Origin: Siphonodentalium dalli
Lineage: Eukaryota; Mollusca; Scaphopoda; Gadilida; Siphonodentaliidae
NCBI GenBank assembly: GCA_032622095.1
Contig: CP136065.1
Location: 155,251,577-155,315,576, forward strand
Length of the DNA stretch: 64,000 bases
Direction: 5' to 3'
The notes under the pieces are model-generated. The model saw nothing but the letters and a program-made list of their open reading frames with translations. It ran no database searches and was not told where the DNA came from. Numbering within the stretch: the stretch's first letter is position 1; each line of letters opens with the position of its first letter. Positions 12,588-23,745 of the stretch are shown here, in pieces. The position numbers and the translations under genes are program-made.

Positions 12588-13964
12588 AGCCGATGAGCCC
12601 GACGTTGTCCGGGCTATTCAAAAACCAAATTTAAAGTCGATAGCACTACCCGTTTCCGAGATCTGGTCTGCGCATGCGCGAAGCTGGCGTCGCACGGGCT
12701 CGGCGACCCGATAAAATTCGTATCCGGGGCAAGATACATTCACATACCAAATTTCAAGTCGATAGCTCCACCCGTTTCCGAGATCTCGTCTGCGCATGCG
12801 CGAAGCTGGCGTCGCACGGGCTCAGCGACCGATAAATGAGCCCGACGTTGTCCGGGCTATTCAAAAACCAAATTTTAAGTCGATAGCTCTACCCAGCCCG
12901 AAATTTCAAGTCGTTAGCTCCACCCGTTTCCGAGATCTGGTCTGCGCATGCGCGAAGCTGGCGTCGCACGGACTCGGCGACCCGATAAAATTTGTACCCG
13001 GCGCAAGATACATTCACATAGCAAATTTCAAGTCGATAGCTCCACCCGTTTCCGAGATCTCGTCTGCGCATGCGCATGCGCTGCACGGGCGTCGCACGGG
13101 CTCGGCGACCCGATAAAATTTGTACCCGGCGCAAGATACATTCACATACCAAATTTCAAGTCGATAGCTCCACCCGTTTCCGATATCTCGTCTGCGCATG
13201 CGCTGCACGGCCGTCGCACGGGCTCGCCAATACGACAGCGACGACCACCTGGTCAAACTACACTCACGTACCAAGTTTCGTCCCGATCGGTCGAGGTGTT
13301 GGTATCTGATGCAAAAGACGAAATTGTGAGTGTTGGTCAATAGTCCCCGCCGTGAACCTCATCGTCGCAAAGAGCGGACAGTCAATTAACCCCGTTGTGA
13401 ACCCCAATCACCAACGCGACGTAAACATGGGTTGCGTTCTAAAAATAGGAAAGCACTTTCTCTCTGCATAATTCTGCAGATGCTAATAACGTTGCTCCCC
13501 GTAGGTAGCAATATCGTTGTTGTTGATATTTACGGCTTGGGGGCTATTTTCTTATTTAGCAAGTTTGAGCTCAATCGGTTCGAGTCTATAAAGGACACAC
13601 TCATATATATGACACTTCCCGTGGGTAGCAAGTTTGAGCTCAATCGGCATTCCCTGGAATTTCCCGTAGATTGGCAGATTCCAGTAGCTTTATAACGGTA
13701 TATCTGGGGAGAAATCTGATGCTATATTCGTGATTATCTGGGATGATTTCGGTATATAACTATATACTGTAAAAACAAAGCGCGCCATCCGTGCTCGCAT
13801 GGTTGGTCAGAAACAAATGTTTTTTAAATTTAATGTATGTTCCGTATATCTCTCTGCAGATGCAAATAGTGTTGAATGGCAAACAGACGCTCTTTATAGA
13901 GATGCGTCAAAAACAAACGCTCATTAAATAATCACTTGATTAACCCACGCCGTGCCTTTGCGTT
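12588..13964. repeat. Composite repeat, copy 3, with a different head and an internal deletion
   Basis: This copy starts with the alternative head AGCCGATGAGCCCGACGTTG and has extra 122-bp units, then continues as copies 1 and 2 to about 13750. There it jumps from the first TTTGAGCTCAATCGG block to the TATAACTATATACTG block, missing about 700 bp present in copy 2. It ends abruptly at CCTTTGCG, where a TTAA-type MITE begins. Confidence 0.8.
12640..13230. repeat. 122-bp tandem array, longest copy
   Basis: About five units, one interrupted by an inserted second head (GAGCCCGACGTTGTCCGGG near 12839). In one unit GCATGC is doubled (GCGCATGCGCATGCGC near 13067), a small slippage. Longest forward frame is 131 codons, from repeat read-through. 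Confidence 0.85.
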
Positions 13965-14491
13965 TGCGTTTTATATAGTTTCAGGGGTACACAATATATT
14001 ATATATTAATCGAAGACCCCTATCTGGAAACGCTTCTATCGATTAATATTGATTATATATTTCGAATATGTTCTGGTATAAACATGGGTGATCGTTTAGC
14101 TAACAACCAATATATATAGTGGTTACTGTTAGCATCTAGACCAGAAATTTTATTGATTAATTTAGTCACAAATAAACGTTAATTATACTCAATATCGCAT
14201 GTATCGAATATAACACTACAAACAATCAATCTCAGACATTTGACATGCGGTGCGTAGCAATGGCAGCACTCTTAATAATCTCTATTGCTATCTGATATCG
14301 CCTGAACGGTCTGTTTTAAAAATAGAACAAATAAATGTCCCTTTTAATCATCGCATTATATCAGAAAATATTCGCAATAAAATCAATATTAATTAATAGA
14401 AGCGTTCCCGGACGGGGGTCTTCAATTCATATTTATTATGTTATGCCCACGAAACTATTTCAAATTTGTTATATTAAGAGATAATCCATCT
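13965..14491. mobile_element. Diverged copy of the 521-bp TTAA MITE
   Basis: Homologous along its length to the element at 49485-50005. Shared words include TTATATAGTT, CTTCTATCGATTAATATT, AGTGGTTACTGTTA, GACCAGAAATTTTATTG and the 3' inverted end AGAGATAATCCATCT. Its 5' terminal repeat is lost at the junction with the composite repeat, and no TTAA is left at the 3' end, so this is an old, damaged copy. Non-coding. Confidence 0.8.
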
Positions 14492-15002
14492 TCATTATTC
14501 ATGTGATCAATCATTATTTGTGATTGGGCAGGGTGGATTGAGCGCTATTTACGATATACATTTTAAAAGCATACCAGCGATCACCCTCGTGGTAATCAAA
14601 CGGAAAATATTTCCGTAATATTCCGTGCATGATGCGAACAAGACAATGGTGGTGTTTCGTCTTTCCTAGCCACATGTGATGAAAAGGGGATAATCAACAA
14701 CAAATAAATCCCCACGACACAAATTGATGTTTCGTTTGCAGTCCGATTCAGTCGATCCATACTATTTTAGTCGACATCATAATTTATCAAACAGCTGAGT
14801 ATAAATCATTCATTATTATAGTGTCGTAGATGTGAAAATGTGCGAACCAATTGTCATAACATGCATGATTACTATCTACAGTAATATTTGAACTACTGGA
14901 ATTAAAACAAATAATGTCCAAGTTTGTGGAAATATATAGTTTGTTCTTACAGCAGTTATAGAAATATATAGTCCGCTCTTACAGTTTACAGTTATATATA
15001 TA
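14492..15002. other. No recognisable feature
   Basis: About 510 bp of apparently low-copy sequence with short frames only. It ends in a short (TA)n tract just before the first chain element. Confidence 0.5.
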
Positions 15003-15566
15003 TACTAGAAGGTGACCCGACTTCGTCCGGGTTTGACCTTGAATTGTCTATTTTGAAGGCCAAGGTCAAGTGGGGTCACGATTTGACCCGTCCAAAACAC
15101 AGTGCCCGAACAAAAGTACCCGACAAAAGTACCCGTCGAAATCGACGTCATAGAAGTTACGCATTGTTTTTATCCTGATGGAAGATAGTACCACTTCTTC
15201 TTGATACTTGAGGCAGATAACTAAAACGGATACATACGCATTATATATCGTTGGAAAGAGGAAACACGAAAGATTCTCACAGTGTCATTATTATGACTGG
15301 CATTTTATTATTCGCGCTGTTTCGAATCGATTTGTAAGCACCGAACTTAAATGAAAGTCCCGTAACACAGCGTAAAAACAGATTTGACCTCGGCACGTGA
15401 AAAGTTGACCTCAGATCTGAAAATTAATATGCCTATGCCACTTCCCGACCGATAGTACCCTCACATACGAAGTTTTATTGAAATCGGGTCGGCCGTTTTC
15501 GAGTTCATCGATTACACACACACAAACAAACAAACAGACAGATCTTCCAAAATATATAATAAAATA
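15003..15566 (+). mobile_element. Chain element, GGTGACCCGACTTCG head (1)
   Basis: The head CTAGAAGGTGACCCGACTTC continues to CGTCCGGG, giving a short stem CCCG...CGGG. The body carries TTTGACCTTGAA and AAGGCCAAGGTCAAGT. The 3' end reads GAAATCGGGTCGGCCG, then TTCATCGATTACACACACAC, CAGACAGATCTTCC and AAAATATATAATA, with the next head starting at once. Superfamily not assigned. Confidence 0.7.
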
Positions 15567-16432
15567 GAAGGTGACCCGACTTCGTCCGGGCTTTGACCTT
15601 GAATGGACCATTTTGAAGGTCAAGGCCAGGTGTGGTCCAACACCAACACCCGAAAATATGGTGGAAATCGGCCCATTGAATACCGGGAAATCAGCCCAGC
15701 GGATACCGAGATACCCTATGCATCAAATTTCGTCCGTAAAAATCCGCCAGTTTAGCCAGATTTGATTTCCACTCAAGTATATAAATGCGCCTCATATACA
15801 CACACTCATTAATTATCAAGTTTCAACCTAAAGATAAATTACCATCCGTGCCCGAGATATCGCCAAGACGTCTAAAGCAGTCAAATGCATCGGCCGGTTA
15901 AGCGTTAACGTGATCTAACTTTATCACCTCTAACGACGTCATAGAAGTTACGCATTGTTTTTATCCTGATGGGAGATAGTACCACTTCTTCTTGATAATT
16001 GAGGCAGATAACTAAAACGGATACATATGCATTATATATCGTTGGAAAGAGGAAACACGAAAGATTCTCACAGTGTCATTATTAGGACTGGCATTTTATT
16101 ATTCGGGCTGTTTCGAATCGATTTGTAAGCACCGAACTCAAATTAAAGTCCCGTAACACAGCGAAAAACAGATTTGACCTCGGCACGTGAAAAGTTGACC
16201 TCGCATGGACAAATTAATAGGCCTATGTTACTCCTGACCCGAAAATACCCCCACATACCAAGTTTCATCGAAATTGGCTCAGCCATTTTTGAGTCCATCG
16301 AGTCGCACGGGCAAATTAATAGGCCTATGTTACTCCCCGGCCGAACATGCATACCCCCACATACCAAGTTTCATCGAAATCGGGTGGACCGTTTTCGAGT
16401 CCATCGATTACAGACACACACACACACACACA
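15567..16432 (+). mobile_element. Chain element, GGTGACCCGACTTCG head (2)
   Basis: Same head and tail as the previous element, but with a different 5' insert (CCAACACCAACACCCG region) and a doubled 3' block (AAATTAATAGGCCTATGTTA twice). The tail is a pure (CA)n tract. The shared middle (GACGTCATAGAAGTTACGCA to AAAAGTTGACCTC) is close to that of element 1. Confidence 0.7.
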
Positions 16433-17040
16433 CGAAGGTGACCCGACTTCGTCCGGACTTTGACCTTGAATTGTCCATTTTGAAGGTCAAGGTCAAGTGG
16501 GGTCACGATTTGACCAGTCCGAAAACACTGCCCGGACAAAAGTACCCGACAAACGTGCCCGTCGAAATCCATCCGGTTTTACCCGATTTGACCTTGAATT
16601 GATCATTTTGAAGGTCAAGGTCTGGTCGGGGTCACGATTGGACCCGTCCAAAACAATCGGTGAACAAAAGTAACCCCACGTATCAAATTTCGTCGAAATC
16701 CCATCAAAATTGGCGATTTGACCTTGAAGTTACCCGATTTCAAGGTCAATGTCACGTCGCACGGGCAAATGAATATGCTTATGAGACTCGCCATAAGAAA
16801 GTACCCCCACATACCAAGTTTCGTCAAAATCCCGTGATATTCGGGCGTTTGACCTTGAAATGACCCGATTTCAAGTTCAAGGTCACGTCGCACGGACAAA
16901 TTAATATGCCTATGTTCGTCCCCGGCCGAAAATACCCCCACATACCAAGTTTCATCGAAATCGGCTGGGCCATTTTCGAGTCCATCGATTACACACACAC
17001 ACACAGACAGATACACACGCACACAGATCTTTCAAAATAT
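16433..17040 (+). mobile_element. Chain element, GGTGACCCGACTTCG head (3)
   Basis: Head followed by several TTGACCTTGAA / TTCAAGGTCA pairs and repeated CCCCCACATACCAAGTTTC blocks, each with an AAATCGG-type ending. The tail is (CA)n, CAGACAGA, then TTTCAAAATATATAATAGAC. No coding sequence. Confidence 0.7.
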
Positions 17041-17546
17041 ATAATAGACTAGCCGATGAGCCCGACGTTGTCCGGGCTATTCAAAAACCAAATTTCAAGT
17101 CGATAGCTACACCCGTTTCCGAGATCTGGTTTGCGCATGCGCGAAGCTGGCGTCGCACGAGCTCGGCGACCCCATAAAATTCGTATCCTCGGCAAGATAC
17201 ATTTACATAGAAAATTTCAAGTCAATAGCTCCACCCGTTTCCGAGATCTCGTCTGCGCATGCGCGAAGCTGGCGTCGCACGGGCTCGGCGACCCGATAAA
17301 ATTCGTATCCGGGGCAAGATACATTCACATAGCAAATTTCAAGTCGATAGCTCCACCCGTTTCCGAGATCTCGTCTGCACATGCGCGAAGCGGGCGCCGC
17401 ACGGGCTCGCCAATACGACAACGTCGACCGCCTGGTCAAACTACACACACGTACCAAGTTTCGTCCCGATCGGTCGATAATCGTAGATTTGTATAAATGA
17501 CAGACAAACAGACAGACAGACAGAGGTCTTCAAAATATATATACAC
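17041..17546 (+). mobile_element. Chain element, AGCCGATGAGCCCGACG head (1)
   Basis: Head AGCCGATGAGCCCGACGTTG continues to TCCGGGCT, a stem GCCCG...CGGGC. The body is two to three 122-bp units, then CCAAGTTTCGTCCCGATCGG and a (GACA)n tail ending CTTCAAAATATATA. Confidence 0.75.
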
Positions 17547-17922
17547 TAGCCGATGAGCCCGACGTTGTCCGGGCTATTCAAAAACCAAATTTCAAGTCGA
17601 TAGCTCTACCCGTTTCCGAGATCTGGTCTGCGCATGCGCGAAGCTGGCGTCGCACGGGCTCGGCGACCCGATAAAATTCGTATCCGGGGCAAGATACATT
17701 CACATACCAAATTTCAAGGCGATAGCTCCACCCGTTTCCGAGATCTCGTCTGCGCATGCGCGAAGCGGGCACCGCATGGGCTCGCCAATACGACAACGAC
17801 GACCGCCTGGTCAAACTACACACACGTACCAAGTTTCGTCCCGATCGGTCGAGAATCGTAGATTTGTATCAATGACAGACAGACAGACAAACAGACAGAG
17901 CTCTTCAAAATATATATGAGAC
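17547..17922 (+). mobile_element. Chain element, AGCCGATGAGCCCGACG head (2)
   Basis: Shorter version of the preceding element with fewer 122-bp units and the same GACAGACAGACA tail and CTTCAAAATATATA terminus, joined head-to-tail to both neighbours. Confidence 0.75.
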
Positions 17923-18858
17923 TAGCAGGTTAGCCCGCCACCGGCGGCTTGTCCGAAACATGACATTTTTTTAATATTTGTTTTTAATTTTTAGCTCCAC
18001 GCGTTTCAATAAGAAAAATTTGTACCCGGTAGCTCCACCCGTTTCCGAGATCTGGTCTGCGCATGCGCGAAGCTGGCGTCGCACGGACTCGGCGACCCGA
18101 TAAAATTTGTACCCGGCGCAAGATACATTCACATAGCAAATTTCAAGTCGATAGCTCCACCCGTTTCCGAGATCTCGTCTGCGCATGCGCTGCACGGGCG
18201 TCGCATGGACTCGGCGACCCGATAAAATTTGTACCCGGTGCAAGATACATTCACATAGCAAATTTCAGGTCGATAGCTCCACCCGTTTCCGAGATCTGCC
18301 TTTCTGCATAATATTTCGAGCGATAACATTGCATTGAAATGTCAGACTCCCATCATGAACCTCAACACGAAGTAAACACGTGTTTCGAGCGATAACATTG
18401 CATTGAAATGACTCCCATCGTGAACCTCAAGACGACGTAAAACACGTGTTGCGTTCTAGGAAATGCACTCAATGCAGATGCTAATAACGTTGACTTCGTA
18501 TATATATATATAATGACGTTATTAACCTCGGCCGTGCCGTTTGAGCTGATTTTTATGACTGGGAGTGGAGTACGGGTGCTCGGAGCTTCTGGAAAACGCG
18601 TGGACGACATCGTACGTTGTATTTTACCTTTAGATAGGAAGTTTGAGCTCAATCTGTCCAGCCGTTCCCGTCCTAATGTACTATTTCGAGCGATAACAAT
18701 TGTCAGACTCCCATCGTGAACCTCAACACGAAGTAAACACGTGTTTCGAGCGATAACATTGCATTGAAGTCAGACTCCCATCGTGGACCCCCAAGACGAC
18801 GTAAACACGTGTTTGTTCCGGTATAACTTTGGAGACTCTGACTTCATATATATATATA
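17923..18858 (+). mobile_element. Chain element, GCAGGTTAGCCCGCC head, mosaic body
   Basis: Begins GCAGGTTAGCCCGCCACCGG, has an AT-rich leader and about two 122-bp units, then switches at 18300 to blocks like TTTCGAGCGATAACATTGCA repeated several times with AACACGTGTT. It ends in a (TA)n tract. The switch is a junction of two repeat types; no gene. Confidence 0.65.
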
Positions 18859-19607
18859 ACTAGAAGGTGACCCGACTTCGTCCGGGCTATTCAAAAACCA
18901 AATTTCAAGTCGATTGCTCCACCCGTTTCCTAGATCTGGTCTGCGCATGCGCGAAGCTGGTGTCGCACGTGCTCGGCGACCCGATAAAATTCGTATCCGG
19001 GGCAAGATACATTCACATACCAAATTTCAAGTCGATAGCTACACCCGTTTCCGAGATATATAGCCCAATGTCATTTGCGGATACCTCGGCCGGTGATGAG
19101 TTAACGCGACACAGTCAAATGCATCGGCAGGGTGAGAGTTAACGTAATCTAACTTTATGACCTCTGACGACGTCATAGAAATTACGCATTGATTTTATCC
19201 CGATAAAAGCATTGTACCACTTGTACCTAATAATTGAGGCAGATAACTAAAACGGATACATACATATTATATATCGTTGGAAAGATAAAGCCACACAGAT
19301 TCTAACCGTGCAAATTATATGACTGGCAATTTATTATTCGCGCTATATCGAATCGATTTGTGAGCACCGAACTGAAATATATTAGCGCAAAAACGGCGTA
19401 AAAATAGATTTGACCTCCGCACGTGAAAAGTTGACCTCGCACGGACAAATAAATATGCCTATGTTCGTCTCCGGCCGAAAACACATCCAAATACCAAATT
19501 TCATCGGAATTGGCTTAGTCGTTTTGGAGTCCATCGATTTCAAACACACAAACAAACACACAAACTTACACACAAACACATACACAGATCTTTCAAAATA
19601 TATAATA
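18859..19607 (+). mobile_element. Chain element, hybrid of two families
   Basis: Starts with the GGTGACCCGACTTCG head but continues with the 122-bp body of the AGCCGATGAGCC family. It then crosses to the GACGTCATAGAAATTACGCA body and ends with CCATCGATTTCAAACACAC, (CA)n and TTTCAAAATATATAATAGAC. This is direct evidence that heads and bodies recombine. Confidence 0.7.
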
Positions 19608-19998
19608 GACTAGCCGATGAGCCCGACGTTGTCCGGGCTATTCAAAAACCAAATTTCAAGTCGATAGCTCCACCCGTTTCCGAGATCTCGTCTGCGCATG
19701 CGCGAAGCTGGCATCGCACGGGCTCGGCGACCCGATAAAATTCGTATCCGGGGCAAGATACATTCACATAGCAAATTTCAAGTCGATAGCTCCACCCGTT
19801 TCCGAGATCTCGTCTGCGCATGCGCGAAGTGGGCGCCGCACGGGCTCGCCAATACGACAACGTCCACCGCGTGGTCAAACTACACACACGTACCAAGTTT
19901 CGTCCCGATCGGTCGAGAATCGTAGATTTGTATAAATGACAGACAAACATACAGACAGACAGACAAACAAACAAACAGAGGTCTTCATAATATATATG
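19608..19998 (+). mobile_element. Chain element, AGCCGATGAGCCCGACG head (3), last of the chain
   Basis: Same structure as the 17041-17546 element, ending with GACAGACAAACA and CTTCATAATATATATGAG. After this the repeat continent stops and low-copy sequence begins. Confidence 0.75.
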
Positions 19999-20270
19999 AG
20001 ATAGAAGTGGACACACCACCAAACGAGATACACTGGGCACGTCCATGCCATCGTGCCAGACTGTTATTAGTTACTACCATTTCAGCTGACCATTTCAGGA
20101 ATATCCCTCAGTCTTCACACGATATTATTCAGTTAAACTTATTTATAATATTATATAAAATGCATGATCTAGATTCCATCCATCTTTCCGACATAATTAT
20201 ATAACTTAGCTCTTAACGTTAAGATTATTTTAAGACACATCACCCAGACTTAAAGATAAGACCATCTTAA

Positions 20271-20675
20271 AGTCCCACTTAATTTTCGAGTCGCCGATTA
20301 TTTTTTTTTTATAGCGACTTGATATACGGTTTTAATAACAATCTATGCCATAAAATATGATTTAAAAAGTATAATTCATCACTATTTGAAACATCTGTGT
20401 CTCAGAATATGCCCACATAGAAATAGAAAACTGCTGAAGACTTCCCCCTCTGGCACCTAGAATGCAACATAATTCAAACTTTTTCAATGGAAGGGGAAGA
20501 ACTCTATCTTTAATATATATAGATATTCCCCCTGCATTGAAAATAATACTGATTTTACTTCAATCTTGAAGACAGAACGCGTTGGCAACTCAACAAAAAC
20601 AACATGTACACAGTTTATTACACCGGATAAGTTGATAATACAATGTTTTGGAGCTTACTCTTTCAAATGTACACC
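20271..20675 (-). mobile_element. Truncated copy of the AGGCCCACTTAAT TTAA-type MITE
   Basis: Preceded by TTAA at 20267-20270. The end AGTCCCACTTAATTTTCGAG and the body match the reverse complement of the element at 46528-46997 (for example TTGATATACGGTTTTAATAA, CATCACTATTTGAAACATCT, TTATTACACCGGATAAGTTG). Homology stops near CTCTTTCAAATG, so the far terminal repeat is missing. Non-coding. Confidence 0.8.
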
Positions 20676-21000
20676 AGCCCTTCTCCCAATGTTACACATA
20701 TATCTTCTGCCCACAAAACCATAATAAAAGCATAGTCAGAAATGGTAACGCCCTCAAGATCATATTATTAGACATAGGCCTATATACGGTACCCTTGAAA
20801 TGCATCAAACATAGCCATTAGTGTGTAAACCAAGATTGCATCCAAGGTCACGTGATATCTATGGTGGTGGCATTGCCGCATGATTGGCTATGAACTTGCG
20901 TTGCCTATGTCTGATCACATACCGGTATGAAGTTTCAACACATTATTCCAAGCGATACTTGAGAAACACTAGTTATATGTTACAAATAGTATATAGATAT
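20676..21000. other. No recognisable feature
   Basis: Low-copy sequence with no frame of note, leading into the GA microsatellite. Confidence 0.5.
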
Positions 21001-21011
21001 AGAGAGAGAGC

Positions 21012-21053
<42 letters not shown>

Positions 21054-21055
21054 GG

Positions 21056-21131
<76 letters not shown>
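21001..21131. repeat. (GA)n microsatellite, about 130 bp
   Basis: Almost pure AG dinucleotides with rare C and G interruptions near the 5' end. The Arg-Glu open frame across it is a consequence of the repeat. Confidence 0.95.
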
Positions 21132-21134
<3 letters not shown>

Positions 21135-21206
21135 AAGAACCCGCCCAGAACGCATCAAATTCAATTATTTAAAAAAAAATATCTCGGGAGATCATACCCT
21201 CGAATG

Positions 21207-21207
<1 letters not shown>

Positions 21208-21240
<33 letters not shown>
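21208..21240. repeat. (TA)n microsatellite
   Basis: About 16 TA dinucleotides following CGAATGC. Confidence 0.95.
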
Positions 21241-21856
21241 TTGATACTCCATCGCCCTCAATGTGATGAGGATTATGTGGAGGTCCAGGTGCTATCACGG
21301 CCGAGTAACTTTATAACCCTGTGGTGACTCCGACCAGTAGCGTTATTTAACGTGCACATACCGAGGCGTGTACACGGGTCAGCCATTAATGTCCGCGCCC
21401 GATCGGACAGCGTACTGCACCCACGACAACATACCTGGACAAGTGTTGTAACAATATAGAAAAGTTCTCCCCTCTATAGCGAACTGCACGCAGGGATGTG
21501 GCTAGAGGGTCTCCGCTGGGGGGGGGGCGTCTTCCTTGGGAATTTCCAACTGCACCCCCCCCCCCTTGAGTCGGACTCACACCAACAACAACTTTTTGCA
21601 TAATTTCATTTGCACCCCCCCCCCCCTTAAGTCGGAATCACACCAACACAACTTTTTGCATAATTCCATTTGCACCCCCCCCCCCCACCGTGTACCTCAC
21701 GCTCAGGCCTAAATTCCTATATATTCATAAGCCATGCTTCTATTTTCCCAGTATGAGAACATTAAGATATTTTAACCTGAAAATTGCCCCCAAAAAAAAA
21801 CAACTAGTGATCTAATTCCAGACAAATGCACACAGCTACCGACAACAGACCAGGAA

Positions 21857-22149
21857 ACACCGGGCCGACCATGGTTGTTCGGCCCGGTGTGAGAAAATTT
21901 TGAAAACTATACAAGAAAATCGCAAATCCTAGCATCTAGACTGGCCTCAACTGAAGCCTTCCTAGTGTTGGAAAATTCAAACCTCATACTCCCCCTCAGG
22001 TTGGAAAATTCTTCAACTGATGACCATTTATGTCTACAAGTTTAACCAAATGTAGTAAAATATTGTTTTGCTAAACTAATTAGCAGTTTTGTATTGGCCA
22101 TGTGGATGGGGCAATGACACATCGGGCCGACCATGGTTCGGCCCGGTGT
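21857..22149. repeat. Two GC hairpins in a 260-bp tandem pair, inside the hAT element
   Basis: ACACCGGGCCGACCATGG with its mirrored half TTCGGCCCGGTGT forms a strong stem at 21857-21890. A slightly shortened copy lies at 22117-22149. The flanking sequence (CAAGAAAATCGCA, CCTAACATCTAGACT) repeats with the same 260-bp offset. Confidence 0.8.
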
Positions 22150-22639
22150 GCGAAAAATTTGAAATTTGAACAAGAAAATCGCAGAATCCTAACATCTAGA
22201 CTAGACTCAAGCCTTCCTACTGTTGGAAATTTCAAACCCTATAGTCCAGGAGATCGGGAGGTAGTGTTGCTCATATTGACGGACAAGCTGCGACCATGTT
22301 ATTTTTAATGTTTTAGGTATGGTAATCACATACTGGTGGAGCGGATGACGTGCTAAGGGAAAATTGACCACTTGAAGTTCAAATAGGCTTAACCCATAGC
22401 CGGCGGGACTTTTAGTTAACACTGTCGCCTATGGAAAATAATTAGGTGTTTGTAACCTATAGATACGAAGCTTCGGTACATTAATTATTATTTATATATT
22501 ACTATATTTAAATCAGATTTATGCATACAGTCGACGTCGAAACAAAACATGAATGTACCGATTATTCGTGACATTCAAGTTAAATGTTCAATAATAGAAA
22601 ATTATACTGTGACTGGTTCATTCAACATGAAGTTAGTCA

Positions 22640-23745
22640 AGGTGTATCTTTATTAATAACAGTATACAGTACTATCAAAATCAGAAGAAACATGTGACCC
22701 TGGGTACTTATCTCCCAGTGCTGTGGCAAAACAAAAATTGACAATGCCTTCTTAAACCCAAACCTGTGGCGGTTTTTCATACAATGCACCGAAGCTTCGT
22801 GCCATGTACCGTGACGTGTCAGAACTCCAGGAATATACCACCATATGACATCATATGGTAACGTTAACAAACGTTGAATGGTCACCAGAAACCCGGATAT
22901 TAATAATTTCATATCATAATTAGCATCGCATTATATATTAACCCATCGAGGAATATGTCATAATGACACACTATATTACACCTACTATATAACTGCTCCC
23001 TCCCTGACACAGGGCTACATATAAGAAGTTTATCGATGTCTACTTAATGAGAGTATACAGTTCCGTCAAAATATGACCGAAAATGTGACCTCGCATCGTT
23101 AACCCCAATCTGTGGCGATTTTTCATACAATTTACCGAAGCTTCGTGCCACGTACCGTCAAATGGCATCAAACGTTGAATGGTCACCATAAACTTTGATA
23201 TCAGTCATTTCAGATTGTAATTATCATGGAATTATATATTAAACCATGGTGTAATTATGTCAAAATGACACACTATATTACATCCACCCTATATAACTGC
23301 TTCCTCCCTGACACAGTGCTACATACAAGAAGTGTATCCATGTCTACTTAATGAGAGCATATAGTTCTGTCGAAATCTGGCGAAAAATGTGACCTTGCAT
23401 CATTAACCCCAAATCTGTGGCGGTTTTTCATCCTATGTATACCGAAGCTTCGTGACATGTACCGAAGCTTGGTGACGTGTCAGAACTTCTAAATTATACC
23501 CCATCGGGACATCAAATGGTATCAAACGTTGAATGGTTACCAGAAATCTCGATATTAGTCATTTCAGACCATAATAACATAGCATTATATATTAACCCAT
23601 CGAGAAATATGTCAAAATGACACACTATATTACACCCACCCCTATATAACTGCGTCCTCCCTGACACAGGCTGCATATAAATTATTTATCCATGTCTACT
23701 TAATGAGAGTATAGAGTTCTGTCAAAATCGGGAAAACAATTTGGT
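22640..23745. repeat. Internal tandem repeat of the hAT element, about 3.5 units
   Basis: Landmarks such as TACTTAATGAGAG (23041, 23345, 23697), CGAAGCTTCGTGCCA, AAACGTTGAATGGTCACC and TGACACACTATATTACA recur at about 304-352 bp. The longer period reflects a local duplication of ACCGAAGCTT. Units are about 85-90% alike by eye. Confidence 0.8.

Noticed and set aside
8605-13343. Many overlapping 75-131-codon frames on both strands, rich in Arg, His and Ser
   Set aside because: They are read-through of the 122-bp tandem unit, whose period is not divisible by three; equivalent frames recur wherever the unit occurs, on both strands, and end at the same TAA in GATAAAAT.
17131-20046. Further 66-142-codon frames in the chain elements
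   Set aside because: Same repeat-derived peptides as the 122-bp arrays, or frames running into CA/AGAC microsatellite (Thr-His and Cys-Val-Phe runs).
20884-21135. 83-codon frame ending in a long Arg-Glu repeat
   Set aside because: Direct translation of the (GA)n microsatellite; no upstream coding character.
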